From the NCBI GenBank assembly GCA_902168185.1, contig CABHOV010000074.1, positions 62,001-126,000 of the forward strand: 64,000 nucleotides of DNA. Direction: 5' to 3'. The notes beneath the pieces were generated by a model. The model did not search any database and had not been told where the DNA came from. It worked only from the letters and a program-made list of their open reading frames with translations. Shown in pieces: positions 9,828 to 16,834 of the stretch. The translations under genes were made by a program, and so were the position numbers. The stretch is from an uncultured Bacteroides sp. GTDB lineage: Bacteria > Bacteroidota > Bacteroidia > Cytophagales > Cyclobacteriaceae. The stretch's first letter is position 1; the number at the start of each line of letters is the position of its first letter.

Positions 9828-9859
9828 TTTGTCCACCGTTAATTGTTAAAATATATTTA
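9828..9859 (+). promoter_or_regulatory. Bacteroidota-type promoter of rmuC
   Basis: TTTG at 9828-9831 and TATATTTA at 9852-9859 are separated by 20 bp, the spacing of the Bacteroidota primary-sigma promoter (TTTG ... TAnnTTTG). Transcription would begin within a few bases of the ATG at 9866, giving a leaderless or nearly leaderless message and excluding the upstream TTG at 9818 as start. Confidence 0.6.
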
Positions 9860-9865
9860 CAGCGT

Positions 9866-11185
9866 ATGGAAATTGTTTTTTTATTGGTAGGGGTTGGTGT
9901 CGGTGCAGTAGCGGCATGGCTCGTTTTGAAATTTAAATCTACGGCTGAAAGTCAATCCGCAACTTCATCTATAGTACTGGAACAGGAAAAAAATAAAGTA
10001 CAGCAAGGTTTGATAAGCGAACTGAAACATGATCTTGAGATAGAGCGAAAAAAAGTACTGGAAGTGAATAACAGTCTTGCTTCTTCCGAAGCAGACTACA
10101 GGAATTTACAAGAGAAGCTTCAGGACCAGCGCAAGGAACTTGAAGCTATGAACGAAAAGCTCACGTTGCAATTCAAAAACCTGGCGAACGATATCTTCGA
10201 AGAGAAAAGTAAAAAGTTTACGGATCAGAATAAATCCAATCTGTATGATCTGTTAAAACCTTTGGGAGAACGAATTATAGAGTTTGAAAAGAAGGTTGAA
10301 GAAACACATAAGGACAATATATCGCGCAACTCTGCTTTACGCGAGCAGCTTGAAAACCTTCAGAAGCTTAACGTGCAAATGACGCGTGAAGCAGAAAACC
10401 TGACGCGCGCATTGCGTGGTGATACGAAGACACAAGGTGCGTGGGGTGAATTTATTCTGGAAAGTATACTTGAAAAATCGGGGCTCGAAAGAGATCGCGA
10501 GTTTTTCATTCAAGAATCGTTCACCACTGTAGAAGGCAGACTTCGCCCGGATGTGATTATCCGTTTGCCGGAAAGTAAACACGTGATTATCGATTCGAAG
10601 GTGAGTCTTACAGCCTATAACAACTTTGTAAATTCAGAATCAGAAGAAGAGAAAGTCATTCACCTAAAGAGTCACCTCACTTCTATTCGACAGCATATGA
10701 AATTGCTGGGCGATAAAAATTACCAGAAGAATATTACCGATAGCAGTCTCGATTTCGTGATTATGTTTATACCGATTGAACCTGCCTATATATTGGCGAT
10801 CCAGAGTGAGAAGACGCTATATGAAGAAGCGCTCGAAAGACGGATTGTATTTGTGAGTCCTACGTTGTTGATCCCATCGCTTCAACTTATAAAAAATACG
10901 TGGAAGCAGGAATATCAGACACGTCACGTAATGGATATAGCAAACAAGGCGGGTGATCTGTATGACAAGTTTGTAGGGTTCTCCGAAGACCTGATCACCT
11001 TGGGCCGTCATCTTGATTCTTCTAAAAAGTTCTATGAAGAATCCATGAAGAAATTATCAGTGGGAAGTGGAAACCTGGTAAGAAGAGTTGAGGACTTAAA
11101 GAAACTTGGAGCGAAGGCGAGCAAGACAATCGATGCGAATCTTCTGAAGCGTTCGGAGGATCAAGCAGATTTATTCGAGAAGTAG
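9866..11185 (+). CDS. rmuC: DNA recombination protein RmuC homologue
   Basis: A 439-residue protein with the RmuC layout: one N-terminal membrane segment (MEIVFLLVGVGVGAVAAWLVL), a long heptad-rich coiled coil (about residues 40-200) and a conserved C-terminal nuclease-like domain (about 205-380) that contains GDTKTQGAWGE, LRPDVIIRLPE and HVIIDSKVSL, resembling the D...DxK core of PD-(D/E)XK nucleases. RmuC limits DNA inversions between short inverted repeats in E. coli. I chose ATG 9866 instead of TTG 9818, because the former starts directly with the membrane helix and sits just behind the promoter at 9828-9859. The gene is monocistronic and ends before the hairpin at 11271-11319. Confidence 0.9.
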   Translation: MEIVFLLVGVGVGAVAAWLVLKFKSTAESQSATSSIVLEQEKNKVQQGLISELKHDLEIERKKVLEVNNSLASSEADYRNLQEKLQDQRKELEAMNEKLTLQFKNLANDIFEEKSKKFTDQNKSNLYDLLKPLGERIIEFEKKVEETHKDNISRNSALREQLENLQKLNVQMTREAENLTRALRGDTKTQGAWGEFILESILEKSGLERDREFFIQESFTTVEGRLRPDVIIRLPESKHVIIDSKVSLTAYNNFVNSESEEEKVIHLKSHLTSIRQHMKLLGDKNYQKNITDSSLDFVIMFIPIEPAYILAIQSEKTLYEEALERRIVFVSPTLLIPSLQLIKNTWKQEYQTRHVMDIANKAGDLYDKFVGFSEDLITLGRHLDSSKKFYEESMKKLSVGSGNLVRRVEDLKKLGAKASKTIDANLLKRSEDQADLFEK

Positions 11186-11270
11186 AAATTCATTGGAGTT
11201 TACCAGAAAAGTGCGTAGCGCGGGTTTGAAGCATGCGTCTTTCTATATCTGAGCAGGCCGCGCTTATGGA

Positions 11271-11319
11271 CATCAGGCTTTGCAGATCGCCGGCGATCTG
11301 CAAAAGCCTGATGTTTTTT
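11271..11319 (+). terminator. Intrinsic terminator of rmuC
   Basis: A long GC-rich hairpin: CATCAGGC... pairs with ...GCCTGATG (11271-11313) with the palindrome CGATC/GATCG near the apex and a one-base asymmetry in the middle (TTT opposite AAAA), followed by TTTTTT. It lies 85 bp after the rmuC stop. The rest of 11320-11474 is AT-rich and contains only a loose 9-bp direct repeat ATACTAAGC (11432 and 11452 areas). Confidence 0.85.
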
Positions 11320-11474
11320 AATAAGTATACAATCTTTTAGATCATACACTTAAGCACTTATACTGGATACTTATTGATGCGCATTAATTTGTACTTATCG
11401 GTGTTGGTAAATCATCACTCGGTCATCAGATATACTAAGCAACGTAAATTATACTAAGCCAATGTAAGTGGGTA

Positions 11475-12572
11475 TCAATATATCCTTCCAATATTCTCGA
11501 CAATAATCTTCTTTAGTTCATGTGGATCAATCAATCCTTGTTTGCCATAAATAATTTTACCGCCCGGAGCAATGAATAATGTATAGGGTAAAGAACCTTC
11601 CCACTTTTTATCAAGCGCTTCCATGAATGCGTATTTATCTCCCTTGAATATATAGTTCTTGGTAGAAGCTTGCTTTTTGGTAAGAAAATTAAGAGCATTC
11701 GGCTTTCTGTTTATATCATCGAGACTAATCGTGATCAATTCAAACTCTCTGTTCCTATACATCCGATTCATGTTCACAAACTCGGGAAACTCAGTAACAC
11801 AAGGGCCACACCACGTAGCCCATACATTTATTAATTTATAGTTTACACCTTCATTCTTCAGCAGTTGTTTTAATGAAGCCATCTCAAGATCATCGATCGA
11901 TATTTTTTCTTTAGCCCATTCTTCAACCGCTTTGTTTGCATAATCACGTTTGCCTGGCCACTTGATCGAGCAGCCAAAAGTTTTTGTCTTTTCTGTTGTT
12001 ACAGGTTTACCTGCAAGCAGTGCATCCAGTGCATTACGGGTATCATGTGTTTTTGCAGTGCCCGGTTTTTCTCCATCATCAATGCGGCCAGTATAGCGAA
12101 GTGCGCGCTTTGCATCGAAAATAAAAACATGCGGTGTAGCCTGCGGTCCATATTTCATTGAGACAGAAGAAGTCTCGCCATCATATAAATAAGGAAAGTT
12201 ATACTGCTTATCTTTTGCGCGGATCTTCATTTCTTCAAACGTGTCACTTAGATCAGTATAGCCCAGTTCATCCAGTCGCACAGCTTGAGGGTCGTTTGGT
12301 GAGATAGCAATTATACCAACGCCTTTACTGGTATAGTCTTGCACAAGTTGTTTGATGCGATCTTCATAAGCCTGCGCTGTAGGACAATGGTTACAGGTGA
12401 ATATAATTGCCAAAATTTTATACTGCGCAAAGTCCTCCAGCGAATATGTTTTGCCGTCCGTTGCCGGCAATGAAAAGGGTGGGGCGGTTGCTCCGATTTC
12501 AAGAGGGGTTGGATCAGACGCCCTGGCTACGAGGGAAAAAAGACCCATAATGAGTAAAAACAAGGACTTCAT
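11475..12572 (-). CDS. Exported tandem thioredoxin-fold protein (AhpC/TSA domain plus TlpA-like domain)
   Basis: A 365-residue protein with a signal peptide (MKSLFLLIMGLFSLVARA). Residues about 25-180 form a redoxin/AhpC-TSA domain with CNHCPTA, which is a CxxC pair placed where redoxins carry the peroxidatic Cys; FPYLYDGE, ATPHVFIFD and YTGRIDD are typical of DUF-like thioredoxin domains in this group. Residues about 215-365 form a second, TlpA/ResA-like thioredoxin domain with VWATWCGPCVTEFPEF and a cis-Pro segment LPYTLFIAPGG. It should act in the periplasm on thiols or disulfides, possibly for cytochrome or envelope-protein maturation; the substrate is unknown. Two fused domains with intact CxxC motifs are uncommon. 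No operon partner: gaps of about 290 and 180 bp flank it. Confidence 0.85.
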   Translation of the reverse strand: MKSLFLLIMGLFSLVARASDPTPLEIGATAPPFSLPATDGKTYSLEDFAQYKILAIIFTCNHCPTAQAYEDRIKQLVQDYTSKGVGIIAISPNDPQAVRLDELGYTDLSDTFEEMKIRAKDKQYNFPYLYDGETSSVSMKYGPQATPHVFIFDAKRALRYTGRIDDGEKPGTAKTHDTRNALDALLAGKPVTTEKTKTFGCSIKWPGKRDYANKAVEEWAKEKISIDDLEMASLKQLLKNEGVNYKLINVWATWCGPCVTEFPEFVNMNRMYRNREFELITISLDDINRKPNALNFLTKKQASTKNYIFKGDKYAFMEALDKKWEGSLPYTLFIAPGGKIIYGKQGLIDPHELKKIIVENIGRIY

Positions 12573-12714
12573 ATAGATAGGGTTATTTGATTTATGTAAA
12601 TTAAAGTTAATTAAAAGTTGTTTTTGTCGAGTAGAAGACTGTCTCTTAAAAATTTACCGGTTAGGCATTTCGTTTGATCGCCTTAAAAGACCTTCAGTCG
12701 GATGTGGAATACGA

Positions 12715-12743
12715 TTGGGTAATGATTACAGTTTATATCTTTG
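12715..12743 (+). promoter_or_regulatory. Promoter upstream of the small basic exported protein
   Basis: TTG at 12715-12717 and TATCTTTG at 12736-12743 (perfect TAnnTTTG) are 18 bp apart. The ATG at 12756 follows 12 bp after the -7 box, so the leader is very short. Confidence 0.6.
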
Positions 12744-12755
12744 TAAAGCTCCTTT

Positions 12756-13142
12756 ATGCGTATACTAATTACTCTATTATTGATCGCGATCACATGTGCA
12801 ACAACGTGTGCGCAATCATCCAGGAAGAAGAAAAAAGCAGCCTCCGAGGCTCAGTCGAATTCGCCAACAACCCTGGAGCCGGGCGAGCCTTATTATCCTA
12901 AGAAAGATTATGGTCCAAAGAAATCGCGTAAGAGCAGAAAGAAGTCTTCAGGACCCACGTATGAATCACAGGATGAGTATGAAGCAAGAATGCGTGAAGG
13001 AGTTAAGACCATCCGAAGGAATGAACGAATGTTGATGAAGCCACAGTATACCAACCCGATGTACTTTGGTCATAAGCGTCCGCCAAAGAAACGCCCACCA
13101 GGAAAAATGAAATATTGTAAGGTATGCGGTATGCGCCATTGA
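12756..13142 (+). CDS. Small basic exported protein of unknown function ending in a CxxC motif
   Basis: I do not recognise this 128-residue protein. It begins with a clear signal peptide (MRILITLLLIAITCATTCAQ) and continues as a very basic, low-complexity chain with runs of Lys/Arg (SSRKKKKAAS, KKSRKSRKKSSG). The last residues are MKYCKVCGMRH, so a Cys-x-x-Cys pair and a terminal His lie at the extreme C-terminus and could bind metal. Such charge suggests binding to polyanions in the periplasm, which is inference. The start is supported by the promoter ending 12 bp upstream, and a clear terminator follows at 13174-13202. It is a single-gene unit. Confidence 0.7.
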   Translation: MRILITLLLIAITCATTCAQSSRKKKKAASEAQSNSPTTLEPGEPYYPKKDYGPKKSRKSRKKSSGPTYESQDEYEARMREGVKTIRRNERMLMKPQYTNPMYFGHKRPPKKRPPGKMKYCKVCGMRH

Positions 13143-13173
13143 ACTTTTGATATACCTTCCTAGTTATAGCAAC

Positions 13174-13205
13174 AAACAGCCTGCGATTTTCGCGGGCTGT
13201 TTTAT
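13174..13205 (+). terminator. Intrinsic terminator after the small basic protein gene
   Basis: A 12-bp stem with one G-T pair: AAACAGCCTGCG (13174-13185) with CGCGGGCTGTTT (13191-13202), loop ATTTT, followed by further T residues. Confidence 0.85.
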
Positions 13206-13370
13206 TTTGGATCTATAGGTAATATCGTATTGTGAATAACTATCTGGTGAAACACGAAACAATATTTATATAGGTGAAGTGCTATACATGCACAGCACCT
13301 GGTGTCTGTTGTATAAATGTATAGTGAACTGAGCTTGTGATTTATATTTTTAAACAAGTACTTGCGTGTA

Positions 13371-14021
13371 ATGAATCTTGCGAACTATATCGAGCATACA
13401 AACCTGAGTCCTACTCTTACGATTGGGGATATTGATAAGCTCGTTGAAGAAGCAAAGAAGTTCAATTTCCTCGGCATATGTGTTCCCCCCTTTTGGGTAA
13501 AGCGCGCGAAGCGTGAAATAGGTACCGCAAAAATTATATTGGTAACAGTAGCTGGTTTCCCGTTAGGGTATAATATGACGGAGACCAAGCTTGACGAGAT
13601 CAAACGTGCAATCGATAATGGTGCAGATGAAATCGATGTAGTATGGAATGTAACTTCTTTTAAAACGAATCTTCCCTGGACCAAGATTGAAGTAGCAAAG
13701 TGTAGCAAGCTTGCACATGATCATCAGAAACTTTTGAAAGTAATCATTGAGACTGCGTATCTTTCTGATGAAGAAATAAAAAAAGCTTGTAAGATCTGTG
13801 CAGATGCAGGTGCCGATTTTGTTAAGACATCAACAGGTTTTGCACCTTCGGGCGCCAATGCCAAACATATAGCATTAATGAAAGAGAACCTGCCGCCCGC
13901 TGTAGGCATCAAAGCATCGGGTGGTATAAAAACTTTTCACGATGCGAAGAGTATGATTGAAGCAGGTGCAAGTCGTATCGGAACTTCATCAGCAGTAAGT
14001 ATAATACAAACCAACCCTTAA
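13371..14021 (+). CDS. deoC: Deoxyribose-phosphate aldolase
   Basis: A 216-residue TIM-barrel aldolase (length normal for DeoC) that cleaves 2-deoxyribose-5-phosphate into glyceraldehyde-3-phosphate and acetaldehyde. Visible motifs are IEHTNLSP at the start, EIDVVWN, VIIETAYL, DFVKTSTGFAPSGA with the Schiff-base Lys, and VGIKASGGIKT with the second conserved Lys, then GASRIGTSS for phosphate binding. I chose ATG 13371 (MNLANYIEHT) over TTG 13362. The stop is 5 bp before the next gene, an aldehyde dehydrogenase, so the two are almost certainly co-transcribed; the product glyceraldehyde-3-phosphate is the likely substrate of that partner. A TATATTTT element at 13343-13350 may be the promoter -7 box. 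Confidence 0.94.
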   Translation: MNLANYIEHTNLSPTLTIGDIDKLVEEAKKFNFLGICVPPFWVKRAKREIGTAKIILVTVAGFPLGYNMTETKLDEIKRAIDNGADEIDVVWNVTSFKTNLPWTKIEVAKCSKLAHDHQKLLKVIIETAYLSDEEIKKACKICADAGADFVKTSTGFAPSGANAKHIALMKENLPPAVGIKASGGIKTFHDAKSMIEAGASRIGTSSAVSIIQTNP

Positions 14022-14026
14022 GTATA

Positions 14027-15646
14027 ATGAGTCAACTTTTAGCGAATGTTTTCCCAGAGGAAAGCGCCATTCCAGATGCTTTTAGAATCACAGAAGCAAT
14101 CGAGCAACGTGAGTACCTGGTCAACGGTGAAATGAAAACATGGACTGGTAATCTTAATCCAGTACTCAGCCCTGTCTTTACCAAAGAAGGCGGCACCTAT
14201 AAACAAAAAGTAATTGGAAGCACTCCACTGCTCACATCGAAGGAAGCACTGGAAGCCCTTGATGCTGCTGTGAAGGCTTACGATCTTGGACAAGGTTTGT
14301 GGCCAACCTTAAGCGTAACAGAACGTATCGAGCACGTTGAAAAATTTCTCGTGGCTATGCGCGCACAACGTGCAACGGTAGTAAAATTACTGATGTGGGA
14401 AATCGGCAAGAGTCTCAAAGATTCCGAGAAAGAATTTGACCGTACATGCGACTATATAGTGGATACTATAAAAGCATATAAAGATCTTGATCGTAACTCA
14501 GCAAAGCTGATTGAAGAGCAGGGTTTCATGGCGCAGATCAGGCGTGTACCATTGGGTGTGTCGCTTTGTATGGGCCCCTATAATTATCCTTTGAATGAAA
14601 CATTTACCACGTTGATCCCGGCTTTGATTATGGGTAACACTGTAGTTTTTAAGCCTGCTAAATTTGGTGTGCTGCTCATTCGTCCATTGATAGAATCCTT
14701 TCGCGATAGCTTCCCTCCAGGTGTAATTAATATTATTTATGGAAAAGGTAGAGAGACGGTTGGTGCGTTGATGGAAACCGGAAAGATCGATGTCTTCGCT
14801 TTTATAGGAACAAATAAAGGAGCGAATGATTTGAAAAAGCTTCATCCGAAACCTCATCGTCTTAAAGCTATATTAGGACTGGATGCAAAGAATCCTGCTA
14901 TAGTATTGCCGGATGCAGATATAGATAATGCTGTAACCGAATGTATAACGGGAAGTCTTTCTTTCAATGGTCAGCGTTGTACTGCATTGAAAATTATTTT
15001 TGTACATAAAGCTGTTGTCGATTCATTCATTGAAAAATTCAATGCACAAGTAAAGAAGCTGAAGCCTGGGATGCCATGGGACAATGGTGTTGGATTAACG
15101 CCTGTGCCTGAGCCTGGAAAAGTTGAATATTTACAAGAGCTTGTAGCAGACGCAAAGAAACACGGTGCTAATGTTGTAAATGAAAATGGTGGAGAATCAT
15201 CACATTCATTTTTCTATCCTGCAGTAGTATATCCGGTAAATAAGGAAATGCGCCTTTACTATGAAGAGCAGTTTGGGCCGGTAGTTCCGATTGTACCTTT
15301 CGATGAAGATGATGAAGCTATTGAATATGTGCTGAACTCTAACTTCGGACAACAAGTGAGTATATTTGGTACAGACTCAAGGCGGATCGCCAGGTTGATC
15401 GATGCGTTCGTAAACCAAATGGGTCGAATCAATATAAATGCTCAAAGTCAACGTGGGCCTGATACATTTCCTTTCAATGGTAGAAAGGATTCTGCGGAAG
15501 GAACACTTTCAATCGCTGATGCACTTCGTGTGTTTTCAATTCGTACGTTGGTCTCGACCAAGAGCACGGATGAAAATAAGCACATCATCAGTAATATTAT
15601 CCGCAATCGCGAATCTGCTTTCTTAAGCACCGACTATATTTTCTAA
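14027..15646 (+). CDS. gapN: NADP-dependent glyceraldehyde-3-phosphate dehydrogenase-like aldehyde dehydrogenase
   Basis: A 539-residue aldehyde dehydrogenase superfamily member, somewhat longer than the usual 480 because of an N-terminal extension of about 40 residues. Seen: the NAD(P)-fold segments LGVSLCMGPYNYPLNETFTTLIPALIMGNTVVFKPA (given here in parts: GPYNYPLNETF, IPALIMGN, VVFKPAKFG), the Asn and general-base region, and SFNGQRCTALK with the catalytic Cys. This arrangement matches non-phosphorylating GapN-type enzymes, which oxidise glyceraldehyde-3-phosphate directly to 3-phosphoglycerate and make NADPH without ATP. Assignment of substrate is by similarity and by its position 5 bp after deoC; another aldehyde, including acetaldehyde from DeoC, is possible. 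The operon ends at the terminator 15669-15702. Confidence 0.75.
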   Translation: MSQLLANVFPEESAIPDAFRITEAIEQREYLVNGEMKTWTGNLNPVLSPVFTKEGGTYKQKVIGSTPLLTSKEALEALDAAVKAYDLGQGLWPTLSVTERIEHVEKFLVAMRAQRATVVKLLMWEIGKSLKDSEKEFDRTCDYIVDTIKAYKDLDRNSAKLIEEQGFMAQIRRVPLGVSLCMGPYNYPLNETFTTLIPALIMGNTVVFKPAKFGVLLIRPLIESFRDSFPPGVINIIYGKGRETVGALMETGKIDVFAFIGTNKGANDLKKLHPKPHRLKAILGLDAKNPAIVLPDADIDNAVTECITGSLSFNGQRCTALKIIFVHKAVVDSFIEKFNAQVKKLKPGMPWDNGVGLTPVPEPGKVEYLQELVADAKKHGANVVNENGGESSHSFFYPAVVYPVNKEMRLYYEEQFGPVVPIVPFDEDDEAIEYVLNSNFGQQVSIFGTDSRRIARLIDAFVNQMGRININAQSQRGPDTFPFNGRKDSAEGTLSIADALRVFSIRTLVSTKSTDENKHIISNIIRNRESAFLSTDYIF

Positions 15647-15668
15647 TTTACAGAAGCTTTAATAAAAC

Positions 15669-15702
15669 AAAAGGTTGCACGCGCGTAGCGGCAACCTTTT
15701 TT
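15669..15702 (+). terminator. Terminator of the deoC-gapN operon
   Basis: AAAAGGTTGC (15669-15678) pairs perfectly with GCAACCTTTT (15691-15700) around a 12-base loop rich in CG, and TT continues the U-tract. Confidence 0.85.
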
Positions 15703-15726
15703 ATATATAGCGATTGTGAAAAATTT

Positions 15727-15807
15727 CTAGAGGTGTATAAACTGCATGGCAATAATCAAAACTAACATGGATAGTGCAATTAGCATGGTGATGATTCGTC
15801 CTTTCAT
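15727..15807 (-). CDS. 26-residue hydrophobic membrane peptide
   Basis: A short minus-strand frame that encodes MKGRIITMLIALSMLVLIIA followed by MQFIHL and TAG: a positively charged start (K, R) then one membrane-spanning helix that fills the rest. A purine-rich AAAGGAAAAG lies 4 bases before the ATG, a good ribosome-binding site. The opposite-strand frame over the same DNA (15746-15928) has poor composition and no such site, so I prefer this strand. Small single-helix peptides of this kind often sit in membrane complexes (KdpF-like), but the partner is unknown. A GC-rich palindrome (15825-15848) lies in its presumed leader, and the neighbours are stress-associated small proteins. Confidence 0.45.
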   Translation of the reverse strand: MKGRIITMLIALSMLVLIIAMQFIHL

Positions 15808-15824
15808 ATGCTTTTCCTTTACAA

Positions 15825-15848
15825 GGGCCGCTGCCTTGGCAGCGGCCC
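15825..15848. repeat. Near-perfect GC-rich palindrome upstream of the small membrane peptide
   Basis: GGGCCGCTGCC (15825-15835) and GGCAGCGGCCC (15838-15848) form an 11-bp perfect stem separated by only TT. It is far richer in GC than its surroundings and has no T-run on either side, so it is not an ordinary terminator. On the minus strand it would sit just upstream of the ribosome-binding site of the 26-residue peptide. Confidence 0.6.
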
Positions 15849-15931
15849 AGACCTTCTACCTGAACTATAGACCAACTAAATTATTTGAAGCGTATATGTA
15901 TATATATACGGCGTGTAAATTACTTTAGGCA

Positions 15932-16007
15932 AAGGTTCATTTTGGAAGTATTGCACTGATCATGGTGTGGTGTACATGAAGAGAAGCAATACCCCAAAAA
16001 TGACCTT
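15932..16007. repeat. Long imperfect inverted repeat downstream of csbD-like gene
   Basis: The arms 15932-15954 (begins AAGGTTCATTTTGG, ends GTATTGC) and 15986-16007 (begins GCAATACC, ends ATGACCTT) are imperfectly complementary over about 22 bases, with a 31-base loop. On the minus strand it lies 35 bp after the CsbD stop codon. It may be a terminator-like 3' structure or a small RNA; there is no U-tract. Confidence 0.5.
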
Positions 16008-16041
16008 ACAAACTGTTTAGCAAATCAGTAATGATATCAGA

Positions 16042-16227
16042 TTAAATTTCTTCAATCATTTTTCTTACTTCTTCTTTTGACTTTCCGAGTTTCTGCTGAA
16101 GACGACCATATAGTTCATCTTCTTTGCCAGATGTGAAAGCTAAGTCATCATCAGTAAGTTCACCATATTTTTGTTTAAGCTTACCCTTAGCTTCATTCCA
16201 TTTTCCTTTTAATTCTAGGCTTGTCAT
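16042..16227 (-). CDS. CsbD family stress-response protein
   Basis: A 61-residue protein with the CsbD hallmark LKGKWNEAKGKLKQKYGELTDDD followed by a second helical half (LYGRLQQKLGKSKEEVRKMI); cited here in parts because the whole protein is essentially this domain. CsbD-like proteins are small, charged, helical and induced by general stress (sigma B in Bacillus), function unresolved. No signal peptide. It lies in a run of stress-associated genes but has its own transcript: about 200 bp separate it from the divergent DUF1328 gene. That gap (16228-16431) holds AT-rich DNA with a 6-bp hairpin CTTATG/CATAAG and no gene I can see. Confidence 0.9.
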   Translation of the reverse strand: MTSLELKGKWNEAKGKLKQKYGELTDDDLAFTSGKEDELYGRLQQKLGKSKEEVRKMIEEI

Positions 16228-16431
16228 AATTGTATTATTTAAATGTATACTTATGCGTCATGACATAAGAAAAGGATGTGCCATGGATTAATCTGAATAA
16301 TTATTAAAGCAAGTATCAACAATGGGGTAATCTTTGGGGATAATCATCTACATGCCTAAGCCGAATCTATATACATAGTATCTGTCAGGCACGAATTTCT
16401 AGTACTATATATATAACTAAACACAATTATT

Positions 16432-16596
16432 ATGTTACGATGGACTATAATCTTTCTAATAATAGCTATTGTTGCAGCTATTTTTGGATTTGGTGGCGTT
16501 GCTGCCAGTGCGGCTTACGTGGCTAAAATAATTTTCTTTATCGCTATTGTGATCTTTCTGGTTTCTTTGATTGCCGGATCTTTCAGAAGAAATTAG
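16432..16596 (+). CDS. DUF1328 family small membrane protein (YtjA-like)
   Basis: A 54-residue protein, too short for most gene finders: MLRWTIIFLIIAIVAAIFGF opens the first membrane helix, followed by GGVAASAAYVAKIIFFIAIV and a second helix ending in SLIAGSFRRN. This is the exact pattern of DUF1328 (E. coli YtjA), a two-helix inner-membrane protein often found beside CsbD and other general-stress genes. Function unknown. The start codon is at 16432 and the stop TAG at 16594. A 10-bp hairpin terminator with seven T residues follows 30 bp downstream, so it is a single-gene transcript. Confidence 0.9.
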   Translation: MLRWTIIFLIIAIVAAIFGFGGVAASAAYVAKIIFFIAIVIFLVSLIAGSFRRN

Positions 16597-16625
16597 CAGG
16601 GTATTCCATGTATGTATAATAGATG

Positions 16626-16657
16626 AGCCACTGGATTATATCCAGTGGCTTTTTTTT
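16626..16657 (+). terminator. Terminator of the DUF1328 gene
   Basis: AGCCACTGGA (16626-16635) and TCCAGTGGCT (16641-16650) form a perfect 10-bp stem with loop TTATA, followed by seven T residues. Confidence 0.9.
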
Positions 16658-16834
16658 CGATCTATATAGCTTTAAGATGTATGTATAGGTTAATGTGTTC
16701 TACATCTATATAAATTGGGTAAATATTTAGTCGACTCTTTTATTCTATATAGAGTATTGCATTAAATAGTCAATTTGGTTCATCAACACTCGATGGCATA
16801 GTTATTTTTCTTACCCCGCAAACTAAAAAACACT

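Noticed and set aside
11432-11475. Short direct repeat ATACTAAGC near the double-thioredoxin gene as a possible CRISPR or attachment site
   Set aside because: Only two copies of nine bases, 20 bp apart, without spacers or an integrase nearby.
15746-15928. Plus-strand 60-codon frame over the small peptide and the GC-rich palindrome
   Set aside because: It reads through the palindrome, has no ribosome-binding site, and its composition is poor; the minus-strand 26-residue frame has a good binding site and a clean membrane helix.
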